From positions 1 to 39,184 of the forward strand of contig JAUYPW010000017.1 of NCBI GenBank assembly GCA_030697525.1: 39,184 nucleotides of DNA. Direction: 5' to 3'. Source of the DNA: a bacterium (GTDB lineage Bacteria > Patescibacteriota > Minisyncoccia > Sungbacterales > HO2-52-23). Shown piece after piece: positions 7,293 through 16,433 of the stretch; position 1 is the stretch's first letter, and each line of letters starts with the position of its first letter. The notes under the pieces were generated by a model, which was not told the origin of the DNA, searched no databases, and was given only the letters and a program-made list of their open reading frames with translations. The position numbers and the translations under genes were made by a program.

Positions 7293-8366
7293 ATGACACC
7301 GGGACGGACCATTGAAGATATTTTAAATTTGGCGGTTTGGGCTCCCTCTGGCGATAATTGCCAGCCGTGGAGGTTTGAAGTTTATGACAACAAAATAGAC
7401 ATTTTTAATGTGCCGGATAAAGACAAAGCTCTTTATAATTTTCGGCAAAGCGGTTCCATGGTAGCTCACGGAGCTCTCATTGAAAACATTTTTATAATAA
7501 CCTCCCAGTTGGGTTATGAAGTACGCCCTTCTTTTCCTCCGGCTAAAGAAAAAAATAATTTGGTAGCCAGTTTAACTCTGACTGAATCGAAACCAAAAGA
7601 AGAACCTCTCTATAACTTCATCAAGGTTAGAACCACGAACAGAAAACCTTATAAAAAACACTATCTGTCTCCGGAAATTAAAGAAAATCTCCTGAACTCC
7701 GTCATTGGCGAGGGGGGTGTTGTCCTAATAGAAGACGAGAAGCAAAAGCATTTATTGGGACGATCTTTGAGCGCCAACGAGCAAATATTATTTGAGAATG
7801 CCGCTTTGCATAAGTCTTTTTTTAGCAATGTTGTTTGGAACAAGAGGGAAGAGCAGGAAAAAAAAAGCGGTTTATATTTAAAAACTCTGGAGCTTCCGCC
7901 GCCAGCCCGATTGGCTTTTCATTTGTTTAGCAGTTGGAACTGGCTTAAATTTCTTAACAAACTCGGACTGTCCAGATCAGTAGCCAAGACAAATGCAAAA
8001 ATTTATGGCTCCTGTGCAATCATGGGAGCGATTATAACGCCAAGCGAGTCTGATGAAGATTTTATAGCCGCGGGCAGGATGATGCAAAAAATTTGGCTCA
8101 AAGCAACCGCCTCGGGACTGGGTATGCAGATAATGGCTGGGTTGCCCTATTTGGCTAGAAGAGTTTTTGCCAACCAAGCAGATATGTTATCTGACACCCA
8201 CCATCAAATGATCAGAAATCATTACAGCCAAATTGAATCCATTGTGGACGGTAAAAATAAAAATATAGTTTTGTTATTTAGAATAGGTGATGGCGGAAAT
8301 CCGAGCGCTCGGTCTTCGCGTCTGCCAGCCGAAATAAAGGTTATTAAACCCTTTGTTTTGAAATAA
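7293..8366 (+). CDS. Nitroreductase-family-like protein (Rv1355c C-terminal type)
   Basis: N-terminal ILNLAVWAPSGDNCQPWRFEV FMN-binding pattern; C-terminal GLGMQIMAGLPYLARR and IVLLFRIGDG. Confidence 0.7.
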   Translation: MTPGRTIEDILNLAVWAPSGDNCQPWRFEVYDNKIDIFNVPDKDKALYNFRQSGSMVAHGALIENIFIITSQLGYEVRPSFPPAKEKNNLVASLTLTESKPKEEPLYNFIKVRTTNRKPYKKHYLSPEIKENLLNSVIGEGGVVLIEDEKQKHLLGRSLSANEQILFENAALHKSFFSNVVWNKREEQEKKSGLYLKTLELPPPARLAFHLFSSWNWLKFLNKLGLSRSVAKTNAKIYGSCAIMGAIITPSESDEDFIAAGRMMQKIWLKATASGLGMQIMAGLPYLARRVFANQADMLSDTHHQMIRNHYSQIESIVDGKNKNIVLLFRIGDGGNPSARSSRLPAEIKVIKPFVLK

Positions 8367-8369
8367 AAT

Positions 8370-9983
8370 ATGTTACAAAATCTTGATTTATTTGCCGTAG
8401 GAATAGCCACAGCCGCCATTGGTATTTTGGGTTTTGTGGTCTTCTTTAACAATCGAAAAAGCACTACCAATCGGTCATTTTTATTCTTTTCCATAACCAC
8501 CATTTTTTATGGTGTTTTTAATTACTTAGTCTATCAGTTCAGCGATCCCGAGTTGGTGCTTTGGTTTCTGCGTCTGGCTGTTTTTTTTGTGGTCTTGCAT
8601 GCTTTCGGTATTTTCCAAGTATTTTTTGTATTTCCAAAAGATAAGATTGAATTTTCAAAAACATATAAATTTATTTTAATTCCGCTGGTTGTTATTACGG
8701 CCCTGCTCACTCTAACCCCCTTTGTCTTTGAGCGGGTTTTGGATTTTTATCCAGACGGTCGGGTATCCAGAGTAACCAACGGCCCGGCCATACCCATATT
8801 TGGCGCAATGGTCGGCTTCCTTGTTTTGGGCGGAATTTTTATTCTACTGCGGAAAACAATTAAGGCTGTCGGGGTTGAGAAATCCCAATTTCAATTTGTA
8901 CTTATAGGATCGCTAATAACTTTTCCTCTGTATATATTTTTTAATTTTATCCTGCCGGCTCTTTATGGAAACTCCTGGTTTATACCGCTTGCTCCGGTTT
9001 TTTCCCTCCCTTTCACTCTACTTACAGCCTACGCCATAATAAAATACAAACTTCTTCACATGAAAGTTATTGCCACGGAATTTTTGGCCTTTCTGCTGAT
9101 TGTGTCTTCATTTTTTGAAATTACTTTGTCTAAAAATATAACCGAGATAATTTTCAGAAGCGGAGTTTTTGTCATATTATTTTTCACCGGTATTTTTCTC
9201 ATACGGAGTGTCCGAAAAGAGGTGGAGCAGAGAGAGAAAATGGAAATACTAAGCAGTGAGTTGGCAAAAGCCAATGAAGAATTAAAAAAACTAGACGTGG
9301 CCAAATCAGAATTTATTTCTCTGGCTTCCCATCAATTGCGAGCCCCGCTGACAGTTATAAGAGGATATGTATCAATGGCTTTGGAAGGAAGCTTTGGCAG
9401 GCTGGAAGAGAAGGCAAGACAACCCTTGCGAAATGTTCTTAGAGCGGCCGAGCAGTTGGTAAAACTGGTAGCTGATCTTCTGGATTTATCCAGAATGGAG
9501 TCCGGAAAGATAAGATATGAATTTGCGCAGAATAATTTGGTGCCGGTGGTGGAAGAGGTTGCGAGGGAATTTAAGGAGGTGGCCTCAAAAAAAGGAGTAA
9601 GTTTTTCTTTTCAAAATACGGCCGGCGAGTCTTTAAACTTTGCTTTTGACAAGGATAAAATCAGAGAGGTCGTGGTTAATTTTGTGGATAATTCCATAAA
9701 ATATTCTAAGCAGATAGTTGCGGCTAAATTAGAAGTTTTCGGCAACCGAGTGCGTTTCAGCATAAAAGACGACGGTATTGGAATGACTGCTGAAGATAAG
9801 AAAAAACTTTTTATAAAATTCTCTCGATCGGAGGAGGCTAGAAAAACCAACGCCGATGGGATGGGTATAGGACTTTATTTTGTAAAAAAAGTGGTGGAGG
9901 ACCACAAAGGCGAGGTGGGAGCAGAGTCGGAAGGATTGGGAAAGGGGAGCACTTTTTGGTTTGAAATACCACTTAAGAAATAG
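8370..9983 (+). CDS. Membrane histidine kinase (multi-TM N-terminus, HisKA + HATPase_c)
   Basis: About 7-8 hydrophobic helices, H-box FISLASHQLRAPLTVIRGY, N-box VVNFVDNSIKYS, G-boxes DDGIGM and GMGIGLYFVKKVVEDHKG. Confidence 0.93.
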   Translation: MLQNLDLFAVGIATAAIGILGFVVFFNNRKSTTNRSFLFFSITTIFYGVFNYLVYQFSDPELVLWFLRLAVFFVVLHAFGIFQVFFVFPKDKIEFSKTYKFILIPLVVITALLTLTPFVFERVLDFYPDGRVSRVTNGPAIPIFGAMVGFLVLGGIFILLRKTIKAVGVEKSQFQFVLIGSLITFPLYIFFNFILPALYGNSWFIPLAPVFSLPFTLLTAYAIIKYKLLHMKVIATEFLAFLLIVSSFFEITLSKNITEIIFRSGVFVILFFTGIFLIRSVRKEVEQREKMEILSSELAKANEELKKLDVAKSEFISLASHQLRAPLTVIRGYVSMALEGSFGRLEEKARQPLRNVLRAAEQLVKLVADLLDLSRMESGKIRYEFAQNNLVPVVEEVAREFKEVASKKGVSFSFQNTAGESLNFAFDKDKIREVVVNFVDNSIKYSKQIVAAKLEVFGNRVRFSIKDDGIGMTAEDKKKLFIKFSRSEEARKTNADGMGIGLYFVKKVVEDHKGEVGAESEGLGKGSTFWFEIPLKK

Positions 9984-9985
9984 TC

Positions 9986-10140
9986 GTGGGTCTCGGGTAT
10001 CCTGCTTTCATACACGACTCAGCTGTTCCAGCGACAGCTTCGCTAATGGTCGTCGCGATTTTCGTCCCGACTAGAGAGTCGGGACGAACCAAGCAAATCG
10101 CTCCTCCCGTTGTCTGAAATCAGGATACCGCTTGACCCGG
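9986..10140. repeat. Multi-hairpin intergenic element (copy D, related/analogous)
   Basis: Outer stem gggtctcgggtatcctgctttca / tgaaatcaggataccgcttgaccc; inner hairpins agctgt/acagct and ttcgtcccgac-tagaga-gtcgggacgaa; gtcgtcgc...cgctcctcc motifs shared with copies A-C. Confidence 0.75.
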
Positions 10141-10203
10141 TAGTAATTTATATTTGATTTTAAAAAATTTGGCTCGTTTTTGATATTGTGCTTAAATGAT
10201 TAT

Positions 10204-11604
10204 ATGCGTACTCTCACCAAAGACACGATAAATAAAATAGGGGAGAAGGTGATTTTAATGGGTTGGGTTGATGTAAGACGTGATCACGGCAAGCTTGTTT
10301 TTATTGACCTGCGGGATAGATGGGGATTGGTGCAGGTTATATTTAGCCCGGCTAATAAGGAACTTTTAAGCACTGCGGATCGTCTGCGAACGGAATGGGT
10401 AGTAAAAATTGAAGGGACAGTAAAAGAACGGCCCCAAGGAATGCAAAACCCGGAACTACCAACCGGCAGTGTTGAAATTGAAGCAACAGAGCTTGAGATA
10501 TTGAGCGAGTCCCAAACTCCGCCATTTTCTTTAAGTACTGATGGTTATGAAATAGGTGAGGAACACAGGATGAAATATAGATATCTAGATTTGCGTCGGC
10601 CAAGAATGAAAGAAAATATTATAATGAGAGATAGGATAATTAATTTCTGCCGTGATTTTTTGCACAAAAAAGATTTTGTGGAAATTGAAACGCCCATAGT
10701 CAGCAAATCAACTCCGGAAGGAGCCAGAGATTATGTTATTCCCTCAAGATTATACCCCGGTAAATTTTACGCCCTGCCCCAGTCGCCCCAACAATATAAA
10801 CAACTTCTTATGGTGGCTGGATTTGAAAGATATTTCCAGATAGCCCGCTGTTTCCGGGACGAAGACACCCGCGGAGACCGTCAGCCGGAATTTACCCAGC
10901 TTGATCTGGAAATGAGTTTCGTGGAAAGAGAGGATATTTTGAACTTGATGGAAGAAATGTTGATTTTGCTGGTAAAAAACTCTGCTCCTCACAAAAAGAT
11001 TTCTCAAGTTCCTTTCCCAAGAATTTCTTATAGCGAAGCAATGCAAAAACATGGAACTGACCGTCCGGATTTAAGGGAAAACAAAGATGATAAAAATGAG
11101 CTGGCGTTTGTCTGGATTTTAGATTTTCCTGTTTTTGAAAAAGATCAAAATACCAATAGCTGGACCTATTCTCACAATCCTTTTACGGCGCCCAAACCGG
11201 AATATTTGGATAATTTAATGAACGGGCGCGATTTAGATAAAATATTGTCTCAACAATACGATATAGTTTTGAACGGTTTTGAAGTCGGCGGAGGAGGAAT
11301 ACGAATACACAAAAAAGAGATTTTAGAAAAAGTATTCAAAATATTGGGACACTCTGAAGAAAAAATAAAGAAAAACTTCGGCCATATGTTGGAGGCTTTT
11401 GAAAATGGGGTACCGCCACACGGAGGCATAGCGCCCGGACTAGACAGATTAGTTATGATTCTCCGCGGTGAACCAAACATACGCGAAACCATAGCCTTCC
11501 CCAAAACAGGTGACGCAAGAGACTTAATGATGGAAGCGCCCTCGGAGTTATCTGGGGAACAGCTTAGGGAGCTTGGTATAGAGGTGATTAAAAAAATTAA
11601 ATGA
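10204..11604 (+). CDS. aspS: Aspartyl-tRNA synthetase (compact, lacks GAD insertion domain)
   Basis: MRTLTKDTINKIGEKVILMGWVDVRRDHGKLVFIDLRD; class II motifs FRDEDTRGDRQPEFTQLD and GIAPGLDRLVMIL. Confidence 0.95.
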   Translation: MRTLTKDTINKIGEKVILMGWVDVRRDHGKLVFIDLRDRWGLVQVIFSPANKELLSTADRLRTEWVVKIEGTVKERPQGMQNPELPTGSVEIEATELEILSESQTPPFSLSTDGYEIGEEHRMKYRYLDLRRPRMKENIIMRDRIINFCRDFLHKKDFVEIETPIVSKSTPEGARDYVIPSRLYPGKFYALPQSPQQYKQLLMVAGFERYFQIARCFRDEDTRGDRQPEFTQLDLEMSFVEREDILNLMEEMLILLVKNSAPHKKISQVPFPRISYSEAMQKHGTDRPDLRENKDDKNELAFVWILDFPVFEKDQNTNSWTYSHNPFTAPKPEYLDNLMNGRDLDKILSQQYDIVLNGFEVGGGGIRIHKKEILEKVFKILGHSEEKIKKNFGHMLEAFENGVPPHGGIAPGLDRLVMILRGEPNIRETIAFPKTGDARDLMMEAPSELSGEQLRELGIEVIKKIK

Positions 11605-12332
11605 CCAAGCAAGAGTTTCGCCTAAAACACGATGGCTTTGAGGGGCCTCTGGATTTACTGCTTGATCTTATTGAAAATGAAAAATTAGAAATCTCCCAAA
11701 TTTCTTTAGCCAAAGTTACGGATGAGTACATAAAGTATGTCAGGTCTCTTGCCAAGATGGATCCGGAGCAATTGGCAGAGTTTCTGGTGGTAGCGGCGCA
11801 ACTAATGCTGATAAAATCCAAGTCGCTTCTACCCGACCTTAAACTTGAGGCAGATGAAGAGGTCGGCATAGAGGAATTGCAGAAAAGACTGGCAGAATAC
11901 AAAAAAATTAAAGACCTAGCTAAAGAAATAAAAAATCTTGAAAACAAAAAACTGCGCATATTCACCAAGGAAGCTTATCTGGGAATTGATCCAATTTTTT
12001 ATCCACCGAAGAAGACTACTGTTCTGGTAATAAAAGAAATATTTACAGCCTTTCTCGATTCCATACCGAAAATAGAAAAATTGGCGGAGGAAAAAATAAA
12101 AAGAATCATATCTCTTGAGGAGAAAATAAACCACATCCGCTCTTTTATGCAGGAGGCCGTGGAAGGAGCTTTTTCACAAATTATAAAGGGGGCGAAAGGA
12201 AAGGTAGAGATAATAGTAAGTTTCTTGGCCATCTTGGAGCTCGCCAAGCAGAAATTTTTGGAGCTCGGGCAGGAAAAATCTTTTGGAGAAATAAAAATTC
12301 ATAAAAAGGCAAAAGATAGCGTTACTATATGA
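11601..12332 (+). CDS. scpA: Segregation and condensation protein A
   Basis: FEGPLDLLLDLIENEKLEISQISLAKVTDEYI; ATGA overlap with aspS. Confidence 0.93.
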   Translation: MTKQEFRLKHDGFEGPLDLLLDLIENEKLEISQISLAKVTDEYIKYVRSLAKMDPEQLAEFLVVAAQLMLIKSKSLLPDLKLEADEEVGIEELQKRLAEYKKIKDLAKEIKNLENKKLRIFTKEAYLGIDPIFYPPKKTTVLVIKEIFTAFLDSIPKIEKLAEEKIKRIISLEEKINHIRSFMQEAVEGAFSQIIKGAKGKVEIIVSFLAILELAKQKFLELGQEKSFGEIKIHKKAKDSVTI

Positions 12333-12877
12333 ATTTAAAATCAATTTTGGAATCAATTTTATTTGTCCACGGCGAACCGCTTTCCATAAAAAAGCTTATT
12401 AAAATAACGGAGCAAAAGGAAGAGGAGATTAAAGAAGCCTTAAACCAACTTGGCCAAGAATACAAAGATAGGGGATTAGTACTGATTAAAAAGGATAATG
12501 AATGGCAAATCGGATCCAACCCTAATAATACAAAATATATTGAAAAAATTATAAAAGATGAATTTTCGGAAGAACTGTCTCGTGCGGCCATTGAAACAGC
12601 TGCGATTATTGCCTACAAGGGTCCCGTAACCCGCATACAGATAGAACATATACGGGGGGTAAATTCCTCTTTTATAGTCCGTAATCTTCTCATGCGTGGG
12701 TTGATAGAGAGGGTGGAAAACCCCAAAGATGCGCGTTCTTTTTTATACAAAATAAGCGTAGATTTTTTAAAACACATGGGAATAGCTTCGATGGAAGAGC
12801 TCCCCGGTTTTATTGAACTTAGCCAGCAAAAGATAAGTATTGCCGAGGAACCAAATACAGATGGAGGCAAAAAATGA
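12329..12877 (+). CDS. scpB: Segregation and condensation protein B
   Basis: LESILFVHGEPLSIKKL...AAIETAAIIAYKGPVTRIQIEHIRGVNS; ATGA overlap with scpA. Confidence 0.93.
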   Translation: MNLKSILESILFVHGEPLSIKKLIKITEQKEEEIKEALNQLGQEYKDRGLVLIKKDNEWQIGSNPNNTKYIEKIIKDEFSEELSRAAIETAAIIAYKGPVTRIQIEHIRGVNSSFIVRNLLMRGLIERVENPKDARSFLYKISVDFLKHMGIASMEELPGFIELSQQKISIAEEPNTDGGKK

Positions 12878-13778
12878 TTATAAGCTACATATTCTTGTCG
12901 GTTGTCTGATACTGCTTGTATCAGTTTTATTTTCTATTAATAAAAAACCTGCTGGCAGGGCTCCATCTAAAACAGCTCTTGTATATGAGGCACTGGACCA
13001 AAAAAGGCCCGACACCCAAGCCGAATCTTACTTGGTAAAGATAGCGGGCGAGAACAAATATCTGCTTAAACAAAGAGAGTGGAAAAAATTTGCCCCGGCA
13101 AGCCTCACTAAGCTTTTGACGGCGGTCATCGCTGAAGAAGAACTAAACCCCTTTGAAAAAATAAATGTCTCGGCAGAAGCTAAAAATGTGGAGGCAAAAA
13201 TAAGTTCGGTAGAAAAAGGAGAGTGGCTGACCAAAGACGACCTCCTGAAATTGCTTCTCTCCGGATCGGCCAATGATATAGCTCGCGTGCTGACAGAAGA
13301 AATTGGACACCAGCACGGAACCAAAAGTATAGAGGGGGGTCTGGAAACATTCCAGCAATTAGCCAAAAAGAAAGTTGATGAGCTGGGTATGTACGATTCT
13401 TCCTTTAAAAATCCGGTTGGACTGGACGATCCGGAGCACTATACAACCGCACAAGATTTAGTTAAACTGGCCGAGCACATTTTATATAGGCATCCTAGAT
13501 TGTGGGATTTTTCTGTTTTTCACGAGGTAGAGATTTATACCGAGAGTGGCAAAGGTTATGTTATGAATAACACCAACGGCCTATTAAAAGAATTTCCGGC
13601 TATTTTGGGAAGCAAGACCGGCTTTACCGATAAGGCCCGAGATACCCTACTTATGCTTTATCCGGTACGCCCGGATAAAATAGCTATCGTAGTAATATTA
13701 AAATCAGAAAACAGAACCGAAGACGGCAGAAAAATTATAAATTGGCTAGACGGTTTAAAATATGGAACAAGAAATTAG
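12861..13778 (+). CDS. D-alanyl-D-alanine carboxypeptidase (peptidase S11, DacA-like)
   Basis: SxxK (PASLTK), SxN (SGSAND) and KTG (GSKTGFTD) motifs; N-terminal TM segment; start uncertain (12840 or 12861). Confidence 0.88.
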   Translation: MEAKNDYKLHILVGCLILLVSVLFSINKKPAGRAPSKTALVYEALDQKRPDTQAESYLVKIAGENKYLLKQREWKKFAPASLTKLLTAVIAEEELNPFEKINVSAEAKNVEAKISSVEKGEWLTKDDLLKLLLSGSANDIARVLTEEIGHQHGTKSIEGGLETFQQLAKKKVDELGMYDSSFKNPVGLDDPEHYTTAQDLVKLAEHILYRHPRLWDFSVFHEVEIYTESGKGYVMNNTNGLLKEFPAILGSKTGFTDKARDTLLMLYPVRPDKIAIVVILKSENRTEDGRKIINWLDGLKYGTRN

Positions 13779-14835
13779 TAGAATAATAAATGTTACGAAG
13801 GTTTTTGGTTTAGCGGCTGTAGCCTTTGCAGCAGCTATTTTATTGACTCCGATTTTAACTCATTTTTTATATAAATATAAACTTTGGAGAAAAACTGTTC
13901 GCGATACTTCTCCGGACGGTACTAAGACTCCTCTCTTTTCGGCATTACACAAAGAAAGAGAGACCAGGGTGCCGCGTATGGGGGGAATGCTTATTTGGAT
14001 AACCACTGTATTTTTAGCTTTTGCGGTTTGGGGAATTGCTCAAATAACCGAAAGCGCTTTTTGGGATAAAATTAATTTTCTTTCCAGAAATCAGACATGG
14101 CTTCCGATTTTGACTTTAATTTCCGCGTCTTTTCTTGGACTGGCAGATGATATTGCTCAAGTATTCGGCAAAGGCAAATATGTGGCCGGGGGCATAAGAT
14201 TCAGATATCGTCTTTGGGTTGTTTTTCTGATTGCTTTGGCTGGAGCCCTCTGGTTTCATTTCAAACTTGGTTGGCAGACAATTTATATACCAGGTCTTGG
14301 CAACATATTTATTGACGGCTGGTATATACCTCTTTTTGTTATTACGATGATTGTTCTTTTTTCTTCCAGCGTTATAGATGGCATAGACGGACTTGCCGGA
14401 GGGGTTTTTGCTTCTATTTTTGGAGCTTATTCGGCCATTGCTTTCTTTCGCAACCAAATAGACCTGGCTGCTTTCGGAGCAGTTATTGCCGGAGCGCTTC
14501 TGGCTTTTTTATGGTTTAATATACCGCCAGCCAGATTTTATATGGGAGAGTCCGGTATTTTAGGGCTTACAACGTCTCTCACAGTTATGGCTTTTCTGAC
14601 CGACTCGGTGGCGGTCTTGCCAATCATTGCCCTAGTTCCCATGGCCGAGGTGGCTTCCAATATAATTCAACTTGCCTCCAAAAGATTCAGGGGTAAAAAA
14701 GTTTTTTTGATTGCCCCACTGCATCATCATTTTGAAGCCAAAGGCTGGCCCCCGCACAAAGTAACCATGAGATTTTGGACAATAAGTATAATCTGTGCCA
14801 TAGTTGGCATGGTAATTGCCCTTATAGGAAGATAG
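13762..14835 (+). CDS. mraY: Phospho-N-acetylmuramoyl-pentapeptide-transferase
   Basis: VIDGIDGLAGG, GESGILGL, PLHHHFEAKGWPPHKVTMRFW. Confidence 0.95.
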   Translation: MEQEISRIINVTKVFGLAAVAFAAAILLTPILTHFLYKYKLWRKTVRDTSPDGTKTPLFSALHKERETRVPRMGGMLIWITTVFLAFAVWGIAQITESAFWDKINFLSRNQTWLPILTLISASFLGLADDIAQVFGKGKYVAGGIRFRYRLWVVFLIALAGALWFHFKLGWQTIYIPGLGNIFIDGWYIPLFVITMIVLFSSSVIDGIDGLAGGVFASIFGAYSAIAFFRNQIDLAAFGAVIAGALLAFLWFNIPPARFYMGESGILGLTTSLTVMAFLTDSVAVLPIIALVPMAEVASNIIQLASKRFRGKKVFLIAPLHHHFEAKGWPPHKVTMRFWTISIICAIVGMVIALIGR

Positions 14836-14862
14836 GTCTTTTATAGTAAGGAGGTGAGTATC

Positions 14863-14985
14863 ATGAGCGGACTTAGGGACTTTATTGAATTCATGGTACC
14901 AGACGCGGAACTCCGTATGATTTTGACAGCAATTGTAGTAATAGTTGTTCTGGCGACCGGTGTGGTTGCAATACTGCGGTACTAA
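14863..14985 (+). CDS. 40-aa single-TM small protein MSGLRDFIEFMVPDAELRMILTAIVVIVVLATGVVAILRY
   Basis: Perfect SD taaggaggtga, ATG-TAA ORF, hydrophobic helix, followed by a terminator; not in supplied ORF track. Confidence 0.6.
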   Translation: MSGLRDFIEFMVPDAELRMILTAIVVIVVLATGVVAILRY

Positions 14986-15018
14986 TAAAATAATATATTA
15001 TACAATTTAAACAACCAA

Positions 15019-15048
15019 AAGCTCACTGGTAAAGTGAGCTTTTTTGTT
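15019..15048 (+). terminator. Rho-independent terminator
   Basis: aagctcac-tggtaaa-gtgagctt followed by ttttt. Confidence 0.85.
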
Positions 15049-15062
15049 GTATAATTTTATAA

Positions 15063-16433
15063 ATGATTAGTTTTAAAAACAAAAATGTTTTAGTGGCGGG
15101 TTTGGGACTACATGGCGGGGGAGTGGGGACAGTAAAATTTTTAGCTAGAGAAGGAGCTAAGATTACTGTCACCGACTTACGTTCTCTAGAAGTCCTTCAG
15201 CCCTCTCTTAAGAAACTAGCCAAAATAAAAGGTATAAAATATTTTTTTGGGGAACATAAACTAGATGAATTTCTGAAAGCCGATTTTATACTAAAGGGGC
15301 CGGGTGTTAAACCAGACTCTGAATTTATAATTCAGGCCAAAAAACGAAATATACCAGTTTTAAATGATATCGCTATTTTTTTAAATAGCTGTCCTGCTAA
15401 AATAATAGGCATAACCGGAAGTCGTGGTAAATCTACCACAGCTTTTTTAATATGGAGGTTTCTGCAAGAAAAATTTAAGAAAATCTGGTTGGCAGGAAAC
15501 ATACGCAGATCTGTATTGGAACTTCTACCCAAAATAAAATCAAATGACTGGGTTGTACTGGAACTATCCAGCTTCCAGTTGCAGGATCTGGCCGATTCGG
15601 GTTTAGAAATCAAAGGCAAGCCGGAAATTTCTGTCATCACTAATATATACAAGGAACATCTCAACTGGCACAAGGATCCTGATGATTATTTAAAAGCCAA
15701 GGGCTATATAACAGCTTTTCAAAATAAAGAAAATTACCTGTTTTTAAATCCTTTGGATGAAAAACTAAAAAATATTGCTAAAATAAGTAGGGCTAAGATC
15801 ATCTACCCCGAACTTCAGAAAAATTTACAAACAGTGGTGGACCATAATCTGGGAAGCCACTATAGATCATCGGTAGCTCTAGCGGCAGGTGTAGCCGGGT
15901 TACTCGGAGTGAGCAAAGAACTTATAGAAAAAGATTTGCGCAGTTTCCATGGTCTCCCCGGAAGACAAGAAAAAATTAGAGAGCTTGACAGTATAAGTTT
16001 TATAAACGACACAACCTCCACCATGCCGGATTCCACCGTTGCCTGTGTAGAAAGATTTTGGAAATTAAAAGAAAAAGATAATAAAATAATATTAATAGCT
16101 GGCGGACAGGATAAGAATTTGGATTATGACTCTTTGGCCAAGATTGTAGCAGATAAAATTGAGGTTTTGGTTTTATTGCCAGGCACAGCCACAGAAAAAC
16201 TAGAGAAAGAATTAGGAATTAGGGATTACGAATCAAGATATAAAAAAATCCAGGATTCTAAATTAAAAATTCTATATTCTAAATCTATGGCCGGAGCAGT
16301 TAAAAAAGCCTACGTAGAAGCCAAGGCCGGGGATTATGTTTTATTAAGCCCTGGCGCTGCCAGTTTCGGACTTTTTCTAAACGAATTTGATCGTGGTAAA
16401 AAATTTACTGAAGCAGTAAAGAAATTAAAATGA
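15063..16433 (+). CDS. murD: UDP-N-acetylmuramoylalanine--D-glutamate ligase
   Basis: VAGLGLHGGGVGTVKFL, ITGSRGKSTTAF, GLPGRQEKIRE, INDTTSTMPDST, LLSPGAASFGLFLNEFDRGKKF. Confidence 0.95.
   Translation: MISFKNKNVLVAGLGLHGGGVGTVKFLAREGAKITVTDLRSLEVLQPSLKKLAKIKGIKYFFGEHKLDEFLKADFILKGPGVKPDSEFIIQAKKRNIPVLNDIAIFLNSCPAKIIGITGSRGKSTTAFLIWRFLQEKFKKIWLAGNIRRSVLELLPKIKSNDWVVLELSSFQLQDLADSGLEIKGKPEISVITNIYKEHLNWHKDPDDYLKAKGYITAFQNKENYLFLNPLDEKLKNIAKISRAKIIYPELQKNLQTVVDHNLGSHYRSSVALAAGVAGLLGVSKELIEKDLRSFHGLPGRQEKIRELDSISFINDTTSTMPDSTVACVERFWKLKEKDNKIILIAGGQDKNLDYDSLAKIVADKIEVLVLLPGTATEKLEKELGIRDYESRYKKIQDSKLKILYSKSMAGAVKKAYVEAKAGDYVLLSPGAASFGLFLNEFDRGKKFTEAVKKLK

Noticed and set aside
8370-9983. Histidine kinase as part of a classical two-component operon
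   Set aside because: No response regulator gene adjacent; next gene is aspS after a structured element
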